A stretch of 64,000 nucleotides of DNA from Renibacterium sp043789415 (GCF_043789415.1 NZ_JBDLLW010000002.1:248001-312000); one strand, 5' to 3'. Shown: positions 43,224 to 52,067, counted from the first letter of the stretch. Notes: a model not told the origin generated them from the sequence alone. Program-made: numbers and translations.

Positions 43224-44450
43224 TCAGCCTTCTTCGGTTGGCTTCTTTTTAAGAAGTCGGGCAGGTAAAACCTGGGAGGCTCCGAATTTCTCGCCCACTT
43301 GGTCGATCACTATTTCCGCTGATCGCCAGTTGTCGTCTCGTCTTTCCAAACTGAGCTGCACGGGAGTTTGGGCAGTTGTCTCCAAGCTTTCAGCTCTCAA
43401 GCCAATCAACCGCACGGCCATGGGCCGTTCTCCGAGTCCGGTCAACAGCTGAAGCGCGGTTTGGTAAATCAACTGAGCACTGTCCACCGGAACAGCCAGG
43501 GTTCGGGACCTGCTGATGGTGGAAAAATCCGCATAACGCAACTTAATCGCAATGGTCCTGGAGACATACCCGCTAGTCCTCAGCCGCCCGCCGGTGCGAT
43601 GGGAGAGCCTGAGGAGTTCTCGGCGAAGCGAAGCCTCATCGGCGGTATCCACGGCAAAAGTTTCCTCCGCACCGATGCTTTTCTCCACCCTTACCGGGGT
43701 CACCGGCCGGGGATCTATGCCCCAGGCCAGGCGATGCACATGCTCCCCGGTCGCCCCCAGAGCGCGGCGCAAAACAGCCACCGGCGTCCTGGCGATCTGT
43801 TCCACGCTGTGAATTCCCAAGCCGGAGAGAACCTCCATGGTCTTCGCCCCCACTCCCCACAGCGCTCGTGCGGGCAAGCTATGCAAATAGGCCACGGTAT
43901 CTTCTTGAGGAATCAGCAACAGTCCATCGGGCTTGCATCGCGCTGAGGCGATCTTGGCGACGAATTTATTGGCAGCCACCCCCACTGACGCCGTCACCCC
44001 TAACTCGGCTTTCACCCGCCGTCGAATCAACTGGGCTATTTCGAGGGGGCCGCCGAGCCGCCGCATCGCCCCGGCGATATCCAGAAACGCCTCATCCACG
44101 CTGAGCGGCTCAACGGCGTCGGTGATCGAAGAGAGCAGTTCCATCAGCACCTGAGACATTTCGTAATACCTCTGATGTCTGGGTTCTACGATGATCGCCT
44201 GAGGGCATAGCCGCATCGCCGCGGCCATCGGCATCGCCGAACGCACCCCGAAGGCTCGGGCTTCATAGGACGCAGAAAGCACCACAGATCGACCTTGCGG
44301 AAACCCCACGATCACCGGCATGTTGAGCAACTTCGGGTTTTCCAGCTGTTCGACCGCTACGAAGAAGGCGTCCATGTCGACATGCAGGATCGTGCAGTCC
44401 CGGAAATCTTGCCGAGCCGCAGACGCCGCAGCTGCTTCCTGATTGGTCAT
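43224..44450 (-). CDS. dinB: DNA polymerase IV (Y family)
   Basis: Translesion polymerase of 408 aa from ATG 44450, which has AGAGG upstream; the open frame to 44681 would overlap the divergent lipoprotein gene. Catalytic motifs: ILHVDMDAFFVAVEQ, SYEARAFGVRSAMP, and SVDEAFLDI; HhH region LWGVGAKTMEVLSGLGIHS. The little-finger domain follows; no beta-clamp motif is identified with certainty. No LexA box was found upstream, so SOS control is not evident. Confidence 0.94.
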   Translation of the reverse strand: MTNQEAAAASAARQDFRDCTILHVDMDAFFVAVEQLENPKLLNMPVIVGFPQGRSVVLSASYEARAFGVRSAMPMAAAMRLCPQAIIVEPRHQRYYEMSQVLMELLSSITDAVEPLSVDEAFLDIAGAMRRLGGPLEIAQLIRRRVKAELGVTASVGVAANKFVAKIASARCKPDGLLLIPQEDTVAYLHSLPARALWGVGAKTMEVLSGLGIHSVEQIARTPVAVLRRALGATGEHVHRLAWGIDPRPVTPVRVEKSIGAEETFAVDTADEASLRRELLRLSHRTGGRLRTSGYVSRTIAIKLRYADFSTISRSRTLAVPVDSAQLIYQTALQLLTGLGERPMAVRLIGLRAESLETTAQTPVQLSLERRDDNWRSAEIVIDQVGEKFGASQVLPARLLKKKPTEEG

Positions 44451-44570
44451 CGCCTCTTCATCATAATTCCGGCCACCGACAGCCTGGACACCGGGTGGCC
44501 GCCCAGTGCTCGGTCGTCCGCTCACACCGGTTCTCTGTCCTATACTGTGAGGCTTTACCCCTGATCCGCT

Positions 44571-44582
44571 TAGACTAGAAGG
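44571..44582 (+). promoter_or_regulatory. -10 element, leaderless start of lipoprotein gene
   Basis: TAGACT at 44571-44576 is followed by six nucleotides and GTG 44583. A second TATACT at 44541-44546 is an alternative -10 that would give a leader. Confidence 0.5.
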
Positions 44583-45134
44583 GTGATCCGACTTTCCAAG
44601 GCCTCCCGCGCCACCCTCACCGCCACTGGAATCCTGCTTTGCGGCATCGCCCTGACTGGCTGTGGAAATTCCACCGCGCAACCGAGCGGCAGCAGCCCTG
44701 CTAGCAGCAGCGGAACCAGTTCCGCCTCAGCTTCCGCGACGGATAGCGCCAGTTCAGCCGATGCGAGCGATGCCCCGTCCTCAGATACGAAGTCCACCGT
44801 CGGCGCATTGATCCAGGATTTCCCCAAAACCCTGCTGCCCTTAATGCCCGGCGCCGAGGTCAAGCTCAGCGTGGTAGATAAATCAACCAACCCGGCGACT
44901 GCCTCACTCGTCGGGAGCACTAGCTCAAGCAGCAAAGACATCGTTGATTTCTACACCAAGGCTCTGCAAGCCCAGGGCTTCACCCTCTTGCCCGGCGGCA
45001 ATGTCGGCTCGGTCGTGAGCAAGGACTTCGTTCGTAAGGACGGCAAAGAGAACATCAATCTGTCGATTAGCTCTGACAACGGAACCAATACCTTCACCCT
45101 GGGTGCCAGCGTTGAGGCGGCTTCACTGAAGTGA
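44583..45134 (+). CDS. Putative lipoprotein
   Basis: Protein of 183 aa with a type II signal peptide: basic N-terminus, hydrophobic stretch TLTATGILLCGIAL and lipobox LTGC with the lipidated Cys at residue 27. A Ser/Ala/Asp-rich, probably extended linker covers about residues 30-70. A folded domain of about 110 residues follows; no family is recognised. The stop overlaps the start of the prenyl synthase by 4 nt, suggesting cotranscription. Confidence 0.82.
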   Translation: MIRLSKASRATLTATGILLCGIALTGCGNSTAQPSGSSPASSSGTSSASASATDSASSADASDAPSSDTKSTVGALIQDFPKTLLPLMPGAEVKLSVVDKSTNPATASLVGSTSSSSKDIVDFYTKALQAQGFTLLPGGNVGSVVSKDFVRKDGKENINLSISSDNGTNTFTLGASVEAASLK

Positions 45135-46246
45135 TGCAGCCCAAAGAATCTGCTCCTCTGCTCGGCAGAACCCAGGCAGAATTCATTCGGACTCTGGGGG
45201 CTGAACTCCAAGATTTCCTTGCCCTGAAGCGAGCCGAGTTAGGCGAAATCTCTGCCGATACCCCAGCCCTGATCGATACGATTGCCGATCTGGCAAGCGG
45301 TGGCAAGAGAATGCGGGCTCTACTGTGCTACTGGGGATGGCGCGGAGCGGGCGGAGACCCGAGCCCCAACACTCCCATCACCACGGCAGGGGCGTCACTT
45401 GAACTCTTTCAAGCCGCAGCGCTGATCCATGACGACATCATCGATCGTTCCGACATCCGCCGCGGTGCGCCTAGCGTGCACCGGCAGTTCAGCCAGCTCC
45501 ACCAGCGCCAGCGCTGGGCATTGGACCCGGAACGCTTCGGCCATGCTGCAGCCATTTTGGCCGGAGATCTCTGTCTCTCCTTCAGCGAAGAGGTTTTCGC
45601 TGGCATGTCCTCCCTCGTCACGACCTCGGCCGCCAACCGAGCACGCCGCACCTTCAACACGATGCGCGCCGAAGTGATGGCAGGTCAATACCTCGATATC
45701 CTCGAGGAAGTAGCCGGCCCCTCTCGGGGACCAGCTGGCGCAGTTGAACGGGCGCAATCGATCATCCGCTATAAATCGGCCAAGTACTCGACAGAACATC
45801 CGCTGGTTTTAGGCGGCGCACTGGCGGGTGGTTCGGAAGAACTGCTGAACGGGTACTCCGCTTTCGCCTTACCGCTGGGCGAAGCCTTCCAATTGCGGGA
45901 CGATATGCTGGGCGTTTTCGGCGATCCGCAGAGTACGGGAAAGCCCGCAGGTGATGACCTGCGCGAGGGCAAACGCACCGTGCTGATCGGTTACACGCTC
46001 CGCCTAGCTGAAGCCGAGGATGCCGAATTCGTCGATCAGCGCCTGGGCATACCTGATCTCTCTGAAACCGATATCGCCCAGATCCGGCGCATCATGACCG
46101 GGTGCGGAGCTGTTTCTGCCACTGAGGATCTGATTGAGCGCTACAGCAGTCAGGCCTTCACCGCTCTGGAAGCTCTTCAGATCGACGATTTCACCAGCTT
46201 GGCCCTGCACACCATGGCACAGGCAGCGGTGCAGCGAAGCGCCTGA
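45131..46246 (+). CDS. idsA: Polyprenyl (geranylgeranyl-type) diphosphate synthase
   Basis: Trans-prenyl chain-elongating enzyme of 371 aa. First Asp-rich motif ALIHDDIIDRSD near residue 100 and second LRDDMLGVFGD near 255, with GGKRMRALLCYWGW upstream and a KYSTEHPLVLG block. Chain length (C15-C20) cannot be fixed from sequence. Position before Rv2175c and pknL matches idsA2 (Rv2173) of M. tuberculosis. GTG 45131 and the next codon ATG 45134 are both possible starts. Confidence 0.9.
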   Translation: MMQPKESAPLLGRTQAEFIRTLGAELQDFLALKRAELGEISADTPALIDTIADLASGGKRMRALLCYWGWRGAGGDPSPNTPITTAGASLELFQAAALIHDDIIDRSDIRRGAPSVHRQFSQLHQRQRWALDPERFGHAAAILAGDLCLSFSEEVFAGMSSLVTTSAANRARRTFNTMRAEVMAGQYLDILEEVAGPSRGPAGAVERAQSIIRYKSAKYSTEHPLVLGGALAGGSEELLNGYSAFALPLGEAFQLRDDMLGVFGDPQSTGKPAGDDLREGKRTVLIGYTLRLAEAEDAEFVDQRLGIPDLSETDIAQIRRIMTGCGAVSATEDLIERYSSQAFTALEALQIDDFTSLALHTMAQAAVQRSA

Positions 46247-46276
46247 AGCGCTCCTGAAATCACTGAGCGAAGAGGG

Positions 46277-46705
46277 TTACCAAGCGAGGGCTTGAGCTCG
46301 ACGTCGTATCTCGGTCTTCCGCCCGGCCTTCAAGGCGTCAATCGGCCGGCCCGGCAGCGATTCATCCTCGGTGAAAAGCCAGGAGATGGCCTCTTCATCG
46401 CTAAACCCAGCGTCCGAAAGCACTACTAAAGTTCCTTTGAGGCTGTCCAGGACGTCGTTCTCGACGAAGAATTCAGCCGGCACCGAGCGGATCTTACGCT
46501 CACCGATCCGGAAGGCCAACAGGGAGCGGTCACTGATCAGGGAGTGGACACGGGTGACCGGGATATCCAGCAACGCTGCGACGTCAGGCAGCGGCAACCA
46601 CTCGGTGACCAAGGATTCCAGGGGCGAAAGGTGATTAGCGCTGCTCTGATCAGCTGATTCGGTCAGCTGATCTTTTTGGTTCGGGGTGCTTTCAGTGGTA
46701 CTCAC
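46277..46705 (-). CDS. Rv2175c family DNA-binding protein
   Basis: Protein of 142 aa from GTG 46705. A disordered Ser/Thr/Gln-rich N-terminus (about 35 residues) precedes a winged-helix/excisionase-like HTH: EWLPLPDVAALLDIPVTRVHSLISDRSLLAFRIGERKIRSVPAEFF. A C-terminal helical domain contains DEEAISWLFTEDESLPGRPIDALKAGRKTEIRRRAQALAW. In M. tuberculosis Rv2175c is phosphorylated by PknL on the flexible N-terminus, and a PknL homologue is encoded 1.6 kb away. CAGGCT, one mismatch from a -10, lies 6 nt before the GTG. Confidence 0.88.
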   Translation of the reverse strand: MSTTESTPNQKDQLTESADQSSANHLSPLESLVTEWLPLPDVAALLDIPVTRVHSLISDRSLLAFRIGERKIRSVPAEFFVENDVLDSLKGTLVVLSDAGFSDEEAISWLFTEDESLPGRPIDALKAGRKTEIRRRAQALAW

Positions 46706-46833
46706 GGTACAAGCCTGCCATATTTCTGCTTTCTCTGCGCGTCCCGACGGCCGCATATCACACAAAAAGACACGCCGCATTTTCAATACTGAATAAAGCC
46801 CAAACCTTGTGCTATGGGAAATTTAGTGTAAAT

Positions 46834-46860
46834 TCACATTAGTCACATAAGAAACATAAA
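46834..46860 (+). promoter_or_regulatory. Three 9-bp direct repeats before the LysM gene
   Basis: TCACATTAG (46834-46842), TCACATAAG (46843-46851) and AAACATAAA (46852-46860) are contiguous 9-bp units in an AT-rich stretch. Direct GTCACA-like repeats at 9-bp spacing are described for MtrA, which controls wall-hydrolase genes in actinobacteria; assignment here is inference. Confidence 0.4.
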
Positions 46861-46894
46861 TAACTCTGGCAACTTCAGCCACAAACCTGAGGAT

Positions 46895-48250
46895 ATGACC
46901 TTGCCCCGTCAGTTCAAGAACGAAAACAGCAGGCGTAAACAGCTAGCGCTCGCCGGAACCGCTGCGCTGCCGGTCATCGCGCTTTCCTCGCTGGCCCTCG
47001 CCCAGCCCGCCACCGCTGCCCCTGCACCACAGCAGCCGCTCAACGGCAGTGCTCATCAACTGGGTCTCGGTCTGAAGGCGCAGGCCATCTTGGACGCGCA
47101 GCTCAGTGGTTCATTCATTCCGATGTCGGCGCTGATCAGCAGGGTTCCCGCACTCAAACCTGCGGCTCTGCCCAGCAGCTACACCATTCGCTCCGGTGAC
47201 ACCATCAGTGGCATCGCGGCCCGCTATGGCCTGAACGTGAACAGCCTATTGAAGCTCAACAAACTCGGCGCAGCCACCTTGATCTATCCGGGACAGAAGA
47301 TCAAGCTCAGTGGTTCCTCTGCAAGCGCCGCAGCACAGCCAACGACTGCGAAACCCACTGCAGCCAAGCCTGCCGCTGCAGTTTCTGGCAGTTACAAGAT
47401 CAAAGCCGGAGACACCCTCAGCGGCATCGCAGCGCACTATCGGATCAGCCTGCAAAGCCTGCTCCAAGCCAATAAGCTCAGCCTGAACAGCATCATCTAC
47501 CCCGGCAAGACCCTCCAGATCCCGGGAGCAGGTGCATCCTCACCCACTCCGGCGAAGAAACCAGCGGCGGCCCCGCCTGCAGCCGCACCGGCGGCCTCTG
47601 GCAGCTACAAGATCAAGGCGGGAGACACCCTCAGCGGTATCGCAGCCCGCTATCGGATCAGCCTGCAAAGCCTGCTCCAAGCCAATAAGCTCAGCCTGAA
47701 CAGCATTATCTACCCCGGCAAGACCCTCAAAATCCCGGGAGCTGGAACCCCGGCAACGACGCCCTCGGTACCGAGCAGTTTCTTGCATTACACCTACCCC
47801 GAAGCCGTTGTCTCGCAAGCCAATAAGAACAAGGCTGCGCTGATGGCCGCGCCGGTTCCCAGCCCGGCTCAGATGAAGGTGATCATCGCCAATACAGCGC
47901 GGCAAATGGGAGTGGACCCTTCTTTGGCTTTGGCCTTCGCCTGGCAGGAATCGGGCTTCAACGCTCAAGCGGTCTCCCCCGCCAATGCGATCGGTGCCAT
48001 GCAGGTCATTCCCTCTTCCGGGGAATGGGCTTCCCAGCTGGTCGGCAGGCATCTCAATCTGCTCAACCCTCAGGACAATGTGGTGGCAGGCATTGCGATC
48101 ATCCGGGCCCTGGTCCGCACCTCGCCCTCGCTCAAACTGGCTATCGCTGGCTATTACCAAGGTCAGTACTCGGTGTCCCGCTACGGCATGTTCAATGACA
48201 CCAAACAGTACGTCGCTTCGGTCTTGGCCCTGCAAAGTCGTTTCCGCTGA
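46895..48250 (+). CDS. Secreted LysM / lytic transglycosylase-like protein
   Basis: Peptidoglycan-binding hydrolase of 451 aa. Signal peptide with twin basic start and cleavage near residue 41 (ATAAPAP). Three LysM domains start at about residues 95, 167 and 238 (YTIRSGDTISGIA, YKIKAGDTLSGIA twice), separated by Ala/Pro/Lys linkers. A C-terminal SLT domain carries the catalytic Glu in FAWQESGFNAQAVSPANAIGAMQVIP. LysM 2 and 3 are nearly identical also in DNA. GAGG lies close to the ATG. It precedes pknL by 76 nt; wall remodelling under kinase control is plausible. Confidence 0.92.
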   Translation: MTLPRQFKNENSRRKQLALAGTAALPVIALSSLALAQPATAAPAPQQPLNGSAHQLGLGLKAQAILDAQLSGSFIPMSALISRVPALKPAALPSSYTIRSGDTISGIAARYGLNVNSLLKLNKLGAATLIYPGQKIKLSGSSASAAAQPTTAKPTAAKPAAAVSGSYKIKAGDTLSGIAAHYRISLQSLLQANKLSLNSIIYPGKTLQIPGAGASSPTPAKKPAAAPPAAAPAASGSYKIKAGDTLSGIAARYRISLQSLLQANKLSLNSIIYPGKTLKIPGAGTPATTPSVPSSFLHYTYPEAVVSQANKNKAALMAAPVPSPAQMKVIIANTARQMGVDPSLALAFAWQESGFNAQAVSPANAIGAMQVIPSSGEWASQLVGRHLNLLNPQDNVVAGIAIIRALVRTSPSLKLAIAGYYQGQYSVSRYGMFNDTKQYVASVLALQSRFR

Positions 48251-48280
48251 GTTATTTTGGGCCTAAACCCCTGGTTGATG

Positions 48281-48311
48281 GGTGTTGAATCCTACGAGTT
48301 TTAGGAACACC
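48281..48311 (+). other. Hairpin between LysM gene and pknL
   Basis: GGTGT/ACACC (48281-48285/48307-48311) encloses TCCTA/TAGGA (48290-48294/48302-48306). It may terminate the LysM gene, or act as an operator just upstream of the pknL -10. No T-tract. Confidence 0.35.
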
Positions 48312-48314
48312 ACC

Positions 48315-48326
48315 TAGGATCGAAGA
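48315..48326 (+). promoter_or_regulatory. -10 element, leaderless start of pknL
   Basis: TAGGAT at 48315-48320 is followed by six nucleotides and GTG 48327. Confidence 0.55.
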
Positions 48327-50414
48327 GTGCAGGACAGGGTTCAGGAACCGCTCATCGGCTCACTAGTCGATCAGCGGTACAAGGTGTTGAGCAAGGTCGC
48401 GCGGGGCGGAATGGCCACCGTGTACCTTGCCATAGACCTGCGCCTGGACCGGCAAGTGGCACTCAAAGTGCTGCACCCTCACCTGAGCCTGGACGATTCC
48501 TTTCTGAGCCGACTCGGCAGTGAGGCCAAAGCCGCCGCCAAGCTGTCACATCCGCATGTGGTGGGCGTTCTCGATCAGGGCGAAGAACAACTGGATAATC
48601 ACCAGCTCGCCTATCTGGTGATGGAATACATCCCCGGCCGTACCCTGCGCGATGTACTTCGCGAGCACGGTTCGCTGAGCCCGCGTCTGGCACTGGCTTA
48701 CCTTGACGCCGTCGTCGAAGGTCTGGCAGCGGCGCATCGCGCTGGCCTGGTGCATCGCGATATGAAACCGGAGAACGTACTAATCGCCGACGACGGACGG
48801 ATCAAAGTCGGCGATTTCGGTCTGGCTCGCGCGGTCACCACCTCGACGAACACCGGCACCCTGATCGGCACCGTGGCCTACCTCTCCCCCGAATTGGTGA
48901 TGGGCAGGACAGCCGATGCCCGAAGCGATATCTATGCGGTCGGCATCATGCTCTATGAACTGCTCACCGGAGAGCAACCGTTCCGCGGTGAAGTGCCCAT
49001 CCAGGTGGCTTATCAGCATGTGAATTCCAGCGTGCCTCCGCCATCAGTGGTCTTGCCAGGGCTGGCCCCGGATCTCGATGAACTGGTTCGCTGGTGCACC
49101 GAGGCCGATCCTGAAGACCGTCCTCACGACGCCGATGCGTTGCTCGGGGAATTACGGCATATCCGCACCACGCTGAGCGATCAACAACTCGACTACTCCG
49201 CGCCCTCCGGTGGAATTCCGAACCCTCCTCTGCATCCCCCGACCACCGTTCTGCCACCGGCTGACAGCGAAACTGAACACCCCACCGAAGCGCTGACGGC
49301 GCAACCAACTCAGGCGATTTCCCGGCCCACCGAATTCCTGAATCGCGGCGTCAATCCCACCACGGTGATGGATCGTCATGCGCCGCTGGCCATGGAAGTC
49401 GATGAGGAGGAGCCCAGGCTGAGCCCACGGGCCGCCCGCGCTGCGGCTAAGAAAGCGGACAAAGCCGCGCAACGCGAAGCCGCCCGTACCGCCGCGACTC
49501 CCACTACCAATTTGCGGCGCGGGAACCCTCGCCGTCGAGGCTTGATCTGGCTTGTGCTGGTACTGATCCTGGCGTTACTCGGGGCTACCGCCGGTTGGTT
49601 CTTCGGACTGGGCCCGGGCGCACTCGCCACGGTGCCGGATTTGCGGAACAAAACCGTCACCGAAGCTCAAGCTGAATTGCAGAGCCTGGGCTTCAACTCA
49701 ACCACTGAGAATCTCAATCATGAAACGGTGTCCGTCGACCACGTGATTTCGACCGAACCGGCAGCCTATGTTCAGCAACGCAAGTTTCAGATCGTGGTGC
49801 TGCAGGTCTCGCTGGGGCCAACTCTCTACGATGTACCAGATCTGACCGCGAAGAGCTTGAACGATGCGAAATCCCTGCTGAATCAAAACCATCTCGGGCT
49901 CGGCAAGGTCAGCCAGCAGTATGACGAGACAGTACCGGCTGGCCAGGTGCTCAGTCAGAATCCCGCCACCGGGGTGAAGAAACGCGGAGCCACCCCGGTG
50001 GACCTGGTGGTGTCTCAAGGTCCGAAGCCAATTCCGGTACCTTCGGTGGTGGGCCAGAGCCAGGACGCCGCCACTAAGGCGATCAGCGATCTCGGCCTCA
50101 AGGTGACGGTGTCTCCAGATCAAGTCTTCGACGCCGATATTCCGGCGGGGTCGGTGGTCTCACAGACCCCGAAATCAGGGACCCTGACCAAGGGAGGCGC
50201 CGTGACTCTGGTGATCTCCAAGGGTCCGAAGATGGTTCAGGTCCCCAGTTTCGTGGGCAAGCAGGTCAACGACGCCATCGCTCAGCTCAAGCAATTGAAG
50301 CTCAAATACCACGTCACCGAGATACTCGGCGGATTCTTCGGCACGGTGCGAGCCCAGGACCCGATCAACACCTCGGTCCCAGAGGGCACCGTGATCGAAC
50401 TCACCGTGGTCTAG
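48327..50414 (+). CDS. pknL: Ser/Thr protein kinase with four PASTA domains (PknL-type)
   Basis: Membrane receptor kinase of 695 aa. Kinase domain residues 18-275: G-loop VARGGMATVY, Lys47 in VALKVL, HRDMKPEN (catalytic Asp145), DFG 163-165, and a Thr-rich activation loop TTSTNTGT. A juxtamembrane Ala/Lys-rich stretch leads to the membrane helix at about 405-427. Four PASTA repeats follow (starting near 435, 502, 570 and 638), which bind muropeptides or lipid II in related kinases. Position beside Rv2175c and aroG matches pknL. M. tuberculosis PknL lacks PASTA repeats, so this protein is sensor-equipped. Confidence 0.93.
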   Translation: MQDRVQEPLIGSLVDQRYKVLSKVARGGMATVYLAIDLRLDRQVALKVLHPHLSLDDSFLSRLGSEAKAAAKLSHPHVVGVLDQGEEQLDNHQLAYLVMEYIPGRTLRDVLREHGSLSPRLALAYLDAVVEGLAAAHRAGLVHRDMKPENVLIADDGRIKVGDFGLARAVTTSTNTGTLIGTVAYLSPELVMGRTADARSDIYAVGIMLYELLTGEQPFRGEVPIQVAYQHVNSSVPPPSVVLPGLAPDLDELVRWCTEADPEDRPHDADALLGELRHIRTTLSDQQLDYSAPSGGIPNPPLHPPTTVLPPADSETEHPTEALTAQPTQAISRPTEFLNRGVNPTTVMDRHAPLAMEVDEEEPRLSPRAARAAAKKADKAAQREAARTAATPTTNLRRGNPRRRGLIWLVLVLILALLGATAGWFFGLGPGALATVPDLRNKTVTEAQAELQSLGFNSTTENLNHETVSVDHVISTEPAAYVQQRKFQIVVLQVSLGPTLYDVPDLTAKSLNDAKSLLNQNHLGLGKVSQQYDETVPAGQVLSQNPATGVKKRGATPVDLVVSQGPKPIPVPSVVGQSQDAATKAISDLGLKVTVSPDQVFDADIPAGSVVSQTPKSGTLTKGGAVTLVISKGPKMVQVPSFVGKQVNDAIAQLKQLKLKYHVTEILGGFFGTVRAQDPINTSVPEGTVIELTVV

Positions 50415-50457
50415 AGGCCGCACTTCCGAGGGCAAGACGGAGACCGGCTACGCAAAA

Positions 50458-50548
50458 CCACCCGTCCCACTGAATGTTACGGATGATGCAGATGTGGCAA
50501 TAATCCGGCATCATCCGTAACTTGCGCAACACTCGATGGGATAGCTGG
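50458..50548 (+). repeat. 91-bp palindromic intergenic element, copy 3
   Basis: Between the convergent pknL and aroG stops. Ends CCACCCGTCCCACTGAATG and CACTCGATGGGATAGCTGG. The core holds a perfect 14-bp inverted repeat, GTTACGGATGATGC (50476-50489) with its complement at 50508-50521, and an 18-nt loop. Short arm left, long arm right. It is in a position where it could act as a bidirectional terminator. Confidence 0.85.
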
Positions 50549-50570
50549 TTTCAGGAGGACGCGAGTGGGG

Positions 50571-51980
50571 CTAGCGAGAGGCCTGAGAAAGTGCCCCGGA
50601 GACCAGGAACGCCATCTCAAGAGACTGCATATGGTTCAGCCGCGGATCGCAGACCGATTCATAACGGGTCAGGAAGGCCTCTTCATCAATCGGATCGGCC
50701 CCACCCAGGCACTCTGCGACGTCGTCACCGGTCATCTCCACGTGCATGCCACCTGGGAAGGTTCCCAGGCCCTGATGCACCTCGAAGAAGCCGCGTACCT
50801 CATCGATCACATCGTCGAAGCGACGGGTCTTGTAGCCATTGGGCGAGGTCACCGTATTGCCGTGCATCGGATCGGTCACCCAGAGCACTTGAGCTCCGGA
50901 CTCCGTGACCTTCTGCACCAGGGACGGCAGTTTCTCCCGAATGTTGGCAGCCCCCATCCGCGTGATGAAGGTCAGCCGGCCCGGCTCCCGGTTTGGATCC
51001 AGCGTATCGATCAAGCGGAGCGCGTCGTCCCCCGTCGTGCTGGGCCCGAGCTTGACGCCAATCGGGTTCCGCACCCTGGAGAGGAAATCCACATGGGCGC
51101 CGTCCAGCTGCCGAGTGCGCTCACCGATCCACAGGAAATGCCCGCTGGTCGCGTAGGGGTTGCCGGTTCGTGAGTCGATCCGGGTCAGCGCCCGCTCGTA
51201 ATCGAGCAGCAGAGCCTCGTGACTGGCGAAGAACTCGGTGCGCTTGAGCGCCTCGAAATCGGAGCCGCAGGCTTCCATGAAACGGATCGCCCGGTCGATT
51301 TCACCGGCCAGCGATTCGTAGCGTGCATGCGCAGGGTTCTGCGTGAAGCCCTTGTTCCAGTGATGCACCAGCCGCAGATCGGCGAAACCGCCCTGCGTAA
51401 AGGCACGGATCAGGTTCAAGGTCGAAGCCGAGGTGTGGTAGGCCTTGACCAGGCGAGCAGCGTCATGACCCCGGGATTCCGGGGTGAAGTCGTAGCCATT
51501 GACCATATCGCCACGGTACGCGGGCAATGTGATGCCGTCCCGTGTCTCATCGTTCGAGGAGCGGGGTTTGGCGAACTGGCCGGCCATCCGGCCCATCTTG
51601 ATCACCGGAAGCGAAGCTCCGTAGGTGAGCACTACCGCCATCTGCAGGATGGTGCGCACTCGGGCGCTGATCCGATCCGCAGTGGCAGCTTCGAAGGTCT
51701 CAGCGCAATCGCCGCCCTGCAGCAAGAAGGCCTTGCCCTGAGCGGCCTGGGCCAGCCGCTCGCGCAGCACATCGACCTCGCCGGCGAAAACCAGAGGAGG
51801 CAGACTCGAAAGCTCTTGGATCGAAGCCTGATAGACGTTCTCATCCTGCCAGCTGGGCTGCTGCGAAATGGGCAGCGAGCGCCAGGCATCCAGGCCTGGG
51901 TAGTTCGCTGCGCCTGCCTGGCCGAGCCGGGCGGCAGAGTCGTCGAAGGTTTGCGGCGTGGTATGAGTCAGATCTTGCAC
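50571..51980 (-). CDS. aroG: 3-deoxy-7-phosphoheptulonate synthase, class II
   Basis: First step of the shikimate pathway: condenses PEP and erythrose 4-phosphate. Protein of 469 aa, the class II (plant-like) type used by actinobacteria. Motifs: FLLQGGDCAETFE, KMGRMAGQFAKPRS, YRGDMVNGYDF, SHEALLLDYE, TSGHFLWIGERTRQLDGAHVDF, and WVTDPMHGNT. GTG start with no Shine-Dalgarno sequence, 6 nt after TAGGCT, so probably leaderless. Confidence 0.96.
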   Translation of the reverse strand: MQDLTHTTPQTFDDSAARLGQAGAANYPGLDAWRSLPISQQPSWQDENVYQASIQELSSLPPLVFAGEVDVLRERLAQAAQGKAFLLQGGDCAETFEAATADRISARVRTILQMAVVLTYGASLPVIKMGRMAGQFAKPRSSNDETRDGITLPAYRGDMVNGYDFTPESRGHDAARLVKAYHTSASTLNLIRAFTQGGFADLRLVHHWNKGFTQNPAHARYESLAGEIDRAIRFMEACGSDFEALKRTEFFASHEALLLDYERALTRIDSRTGNPYATSGHFLWIGERTRQLDGAHVDFLSRVRNPIGVKLGPSTTGDDALRLIDTLDPNREPGRLTFITRMGAANIREKLPSLVQKVTESGAQVLWVTDPMHGNTVTSPNGYKTRRFDDVIDEVRGFFEVHQGLGTFPGGMHVEMTGDDVAECLGGADPIDEEAFLTRYESVCDPRLNHMQSLEMAFLVSGALSQASR

Positions 51981-51992
51981 GCCATAAGCCTA
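51981..51992 (-). promoter_or_regulatory. -10 element, leaderless start of aroG
   Basis: Minus-strand TAGGCT (51992-51987), six nucleotides, then GTG 51980. Confidence 0.5.
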
Positions 51993-52067
51993 GTTGTTCT
52001 GCACGCTCAATGAGACCTCGGGGCGTAATCTACGCTGCAGGCGGATAACAATTCATCGCCGAGCGCT

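Noticed and set aside
44451..44582. LexA box upstream of dinB
   Set aside because: No CGAAC-N4-GTTCG-like palindrome is present; only a CGGCCACC/GGTGGCCG inverted repeat was seen.
44451..44681. N-terminal extension of dinB
   Set aside because: It overlaps the lipoprotein gene start and promoter and has low-complexity Gly/Ser sequence; ATG 44450 has a suitable ribosome binding site.
46787..46894. c-di-AMP (ydaO-type) riboswitch before the LysM gene
   Set aside because: The intergenic space is too short and the conserved elements of the riboswitch are not visible.
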